Assembly (NCBI GenBank): GCA_032622095.1
Contig: CP136069.1
Location: 64,092,819-64,156,818, forward strand
Origin: Siphonodentalium dalli
Lineage: Eukaryota; Mollusca; Scaphopoda; Gadilida; Siphonodentaliidae
Reading direction: 5' to 3'
Length of the DNA: 64,000 nucleotides
In this document: positions 60,387-64,000 of the stretch, piece after piece
Layout: every line of letters begins with the position of its first letter
Numbering within the stretch: position 1 is the stretch's first letter
Translations under genes and position numbers: made by a program
The notes under the pieces: generated by a model
What the model saw: the letters and a program-made list of their open reading frames with translations, nothing else
Told to the model about the DNA's origin: nothing
The model's database searches: none

Positions 60387-60820
60387 CAAGCCTTGAAATA
60401 GTGTGTCTGTCATTTGCAGAATGAGGTCCTCAGATGGTGAATTTAGTGACACTCCCCCACACAGCAGGCTAGCATCACTAAATTCACCCTCTGGGGACCT
60501 TATTCTGCTTTAGCCTCATCTTCTGGGAAGTTTCTATAATCTCAAATTAATATCGTTTTTAGTTACTTTTCCGCTTCTGTTCAGTTTCTATATCCCCTAA
60601 TTTGCAGAAGGTAAAATGCATAATCAAGTTGACTAATGGGTGAACATCACCAATTTCAACTGGGGAATTTCAATCTGATCCTAGATCTCCCATAGCAGTT
60701 GAGGTTCCCAGAGGGGGGAATTTAGTGATGCTAGCCCACCGTGCGAGATAGCGTCACTAAATCCACACTCTGGGGACCTCATTCTGCAAATGACAGACAC
60801 ACTATTTCAAGGCTGGCTTG
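60387..60820. mobile_element. hAT-B copy, long form
   Basis: Starts CAAGCCTTGAAATAGTGTG; two hairpins with spacer; ends ..TTTCAAGGCTGG. Confidence 0.87.
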
Positions 60821-60837
60821 TATTATCAGTTGTCCTG

Positions 60838-60934
60838 CTTATTTTTCTTTAATACCCCATAAAAATAGATAATAGACCATTCCGATGTATATTTTTATAA
60901 CTGAGTGGGAGAATCCATTTAGTATACAAAGGGT
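60838..60934. mobile_element. PB-D right half
   Basis: 'aatagaccattccgatgtat' to 'ccatttagtatacaaaggg' then TTAT (mutated TTAA). Confidence 0.8.
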
Positions 60935-60954
60935 TATCCAATAAAATTACTTAA

Positions 60955-61150
60955 ACCCTTTCAGTGCCAAGTCCGATTTTTGTATCAACCCATATTTCCT
61001 TGATCATTTTTCAAATTTATTGATTATAATAATGTGATACATTGATTAGATCTCTTTCCTTCAATGTATCACATTATTATAATCAATAAATTTGAAAAAT
61101 GATCAAGGAAATATAGGTTGATACAAAAATCGGACTTGGCACTGAAAGGG
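60955..61150. mobile_element. PB-C subtype 4, near-perfect 196-bp palindrome
   Basis: TTAA 60951-60954 and 61151-61154. Arms of about 91 bp from CCCTTTCAGTGCCAAGTCCG differ at only about one position; loop about 15 bp. No PB-C module inside. The low divergence implies recent origin. Confidence 0.94.
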
Positions 61151-61409
61151 TTAAGTCGCAGTTCATGAGGAGAGGGCGAGATTCCAGAAATCTTTGAAAC
61201 ACTAAATTCACCCTAGGATCAGGTTTATCCCAGTAAGATGAAAATTGTCAAGATTGTTAAATACAGCTGCTCTATTTGTAATAGTATTCTTCTGAAAGAA
61301 TTAGAAATCAAATACAAAATTTATACAATACAAATAAAGCACTTAGAACCTAAGAGATTTGTCCCATACAGAATATTTAGAAAACAATCCAACAGTAAAC
61401 ACTGAATAG

Positions 61410-61845
61410 TCAGACCTCAAAATTTGGTGCTGGTCATTTGCAGCACTGGGCTATCATCACCAACTTCATCCTATGGGGACCTCATTCTGCATGGCCTCAT
61501 CTGCGTATGATCTGGGAGACCTAGACACAGATTTAAGTCCCCAGATGGTGAAATACAACCATTGGAAACTTTGATTATGTATTGTGTCGTCTGCCAATTT
61601 GGGGATACAGCAAAACTACACTAATAATGAAAAAGAAACTTTCTAAAGTAGTTTCTAAAGAAACTACTAAATCTGTTAATTTGATATTAATTTAAATAAA
61701 GATACTTTCCAGTGGAGATCAGGCCTAAGCAGAATCAGGTCCCCAGAGGGTGAATGTAATGATGCCAGCCCACTGTGCGGGATAGCACCACTAAATTCAC
61801 CCTCTGGGGACCTCATTATGCGAATTCAAGTCTTGAGCAATATTC
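61410..61845. mobile_element. hAT-B subtype 2 copy, eroded
   Basis: Hairpin 1 reduced to 'actgggctatcatcaccaac'; spacer 'gtgtcgtctgccaatttggg'; hairpin 2 complete to 'ggggacctcatt'. Confidence 0.78.
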
Positions 61846-61859
61846 ATATCAACCATAAT

Positions 61860-62116
61860 AATTGAAAGTGACTAAAAAAGAAAAACTATACTAATAAGGA
61901 AAAAGAGACTTTCTAAAGTAGTTTCTAAAGTAAGTACTAAATCTGATAATTTTATATTAAATAAAGATACTTTCCAGTGAAGATGAGGTCTAAGCAGAAT
62001 GAGTTCCCCAGAAAGGGGAATTTAGTGATGTAGCCCACTGTGTGTGGGAAAGTGTGACTAAATTTACTCTCTGGGGACCTCATTCTGCAAATGACCAGCA
62101 TAATATTTTGAGGCCT
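61860..62116. mobile_element. hAT-B second-half duplicate
   Basis: 'gagactttctaaagtagttt' to hairpin 2 repeats the 61625-61830 order, suggesting a local duplication or second copy. Confidence 0.75.
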
Positions 62117-62142
62117 GAATACATTCGATAGGAGTATTAACC

Positions 62143-62284
62143 CTTTCAGTGCCAAGACCGATTTTTGTATCAACCCATATTTCCTTGATCATTTTTCCAG
62201 TTTAGTGATTATAATAATGTGATACATTGGTGGAAAGAACTCTTATGGGTTGATACAAAAATCGGACTTGGCACTGAAAGGATT
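62143..62284. mobile_element. PB-C subtype 4, deleted copy
   Basis: TTAA then CCCTTTCAGTGCCAAGACCG; right ..TTGGCACTGAAAGG then ATTAA. The central part of the palindrome is lost. Confidence 0.87.
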
Positions 62285-63165
62285 AAAGTGTCAAAAAATA
62301 TTTTCATTTGGCAAAAAATATTTTCATTTGGCAAACATTTTGAAAAGCGAGTTTTTAATTAATGGGATGTGAACTATCTAGTCATAAAACATCATCGAAC
62401 GTGGGTTATTCGTTATGTGTGCCGAATTAAAGACAAAACAAGAAATCTATCAATTTACATGTATATGTAATCTTCTTTAGTTTTCCCAAACGGTAATCCC
62501 ATCTTTCTGTCATAATCAAACTTTCATCAAATAGCTAAATTGACCGTGGTTAAACTGTGAGTCGGAAAAAGCAATGTTCTGTAAATTTTGCATTGAGGCT
62601 GTTGTAAGTACTTTGTAACATGATGCTCAATGTAGATACCGTAAAAGGTGATTATTAATTTGTTTTGACAGTTAATCCTCCCTTTGTCCATTTGGATTAT
62701 GGACACATGTAGTCATTGTAACAATGCATATTAATGGCAACATTATATTGCACATATTTATCATGTCAGCGTTATATTACCAGCGAATATAAGTCAAAAG
62801 GTTAATCAGCCGAATGTGAATGACGGATTAATTTATGGCTCGTTGATTTCAGCAGTAATACAAGGCAAAATAATATGTATGATTGATGACTGTGTAGCAA
62901 CATTAAACGTTTCCAGGCAGGTGTCGCTTAGATATTTATTGCTACTTTGATATTTATTAATAATACTAACTTGCTTTTCTAGTAGCTCATTTTACCTGTA
63001 TCTGTGGTTAGTTTTTACAGTACATAACAAAGATCAAAATACAATAATTTCCCCAATTAATACTCACAATTAAATTTGGCAAATATTTGTTTAATTTGGC
63101 AAAACATAATTTTATTTGGCAAAAAAATTGGCAAGAGAAAATTTTCGTCCAGCGCCAACCCTTGG
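62285..63165. mobile_element. hAT-E copy, left end truncated
   Basis: Left 'atattttcatttggcaaaaa' repeated; right 'tttggcaaaacataattttatttgg' motifs end at 'cgtccagcgccaaccctt'. The interior shares 'ttaatcagccgaatgtgaat' with 48244-49230. Confidence 0.82.
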
Positions 63166-63259
63166 GTTGGAAATAATGGTTTTAGGAGAAATGGAGATAT
63201 ATAACTAAATTTGAGTTAGGGATGTAAAAAAAAAAATAAAGGGAGAAGATAGTGTTAGG

Positions 63260-63340
63260 GATAGCAGGAGGCAAAGAGAAAAAGAGAGTGAGAGAGAGGA
63301 GAAACTAGAAGACAAGAGGGGGGGGGGGGGGGGGGGGCAG
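63260..63340 (+). repeat. Purine-rich tract with poly-G (20 G)
   Basis: GA-rich strand ending in an uninterrupted G run at 63318-63337. Confidence 0.9.
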
Positions 63341-63754
63341 ATGAAGTTGTGAGTTCACGACAGTGGTGGGGAGTCTTCAATAAATTGGGTTGTTGCATGA
63401 TAAAAATGATGCTTGTCTATAGTAAACTTCATGCGTCAGGTGCCATGGGAGGGGGTCAATCACAATGGATGTTAACAGGTTACATCTGTTAGAAAGTACT
63501 TAAACAAACACACACAGCTATGAGTGTTCATAATCAAAATATGTCATTGACTACATGTACATGTATATATCTTCTGTGAGAACAAGAACATATTCAGCAG
63601 CACTAACCAGGAACAGGACAATTCCTATTTCAAGGGTGTTCACTGTGAATATCGCAGCGTCCTTTGTGTAGAATCATTTCATGTATGTATAGGATAATAG
63701 CAAGTAAATGACATACAAAATAATCATTATACTTAAGGCATTTAGTACTACATA

Positions 63755-63967
63755 CAGTAGTGCTCTAATTAATCAACTCCTTAACCACAGCAGAATTATG
63801 AGTAACTTTTCAGGATTTAGTCGGAAATATGGCTTGTTGCCATTCATCGGAAAGCTCTCGGGGAGAGCTTTCCGATGAATGGCAACAAGCCATATTTCTG
63901 ACTAAATCATGTAAAGTTACCCATAATTCTGCTGTGGTTAAGGAGTCGATTACTTAGAGCATTACTG
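63755..63967. mobile_element. Mar-A copy 12, complete
   Basis: TA, CAGTAGTGCTCTAATTAAT .. GAGCATTACTG, TA. Loop 'gctctcggggagagc'. Confidence 0.92.
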
Positions 63968-64000
63968 TATATAGTGAGGAATATCATGCTGCTGCATGGA

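Noticed and set aside
57900-64000. N-terminal kinesin exons with the start codon
   Set aside because: I looked for a KIF2 N-terminal domain on the minus strand and saw none; it is probably beyond 64,000.

Overview
This is AT-rich metazoan genomic DNA with spliceosomal introns, very many short transposon relics, and no bacterial-style gene packing. The repeat landscape (TTAA, TA and 8-bp target-site families, and GACA/GACG-tailed repeats) suits a marine invertebrate. I cannot name the species; a deuterostome such as an echinoderm or hemichordate is only a guess.

One gene is clear. A KIF2-type kinesin-13 (microtubule-depolymerising kinesin) lies on the minus strand from 57,884 to the stop codon at 22,950-22,952. 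I assembled 19 short exons (43-163 bp) from splice signals and conserved kinesin-13 sequence. Every junction keeps phase and together they give 606 residues plus a stop: a linker, the charged neck, the whole motor domain (KVD loop, P-loop, both switches, KEC helix) and the C-terminal tail. The N-terminal exons were not found and probably lie beyond 64,000. Introns are large and filled with transposon relics.

Layout. 1-22,900 lies downstream of the gene and holds a 2.85-kb fold-back element (1,660-4,508), a 122-bp tandem array, palindromes near 7.5-8 kb, microsatellites, and dense non-autonomous transposons from 10.4 kb on. 22,950-57,884 is the gene, with nested transposons in its introns. 57,900-64,000 is a 5' intron or upstream sequence with more repeats.

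Repeats fall into recurring families, named here for cross-reference: Mar-A (perfect palindromes, TA targets), hAT-B (one or two hairpins, 8-bp targets), PB-C and PB-D (TTAA targets, piggyBac-like ends), hAT-E (arrays of TTTGGCTAA/TTTGGCAAA motifs), three hAT-F deletion derivatives, and several single elements.

The most unusual signal is that three of the 19 kinesin exons have their 3' end and 5' splice site tandemly duplicated (70-bp, 64-bp and 30-bp units). This gives arrays of competing or decayed donor sites inside one gene.
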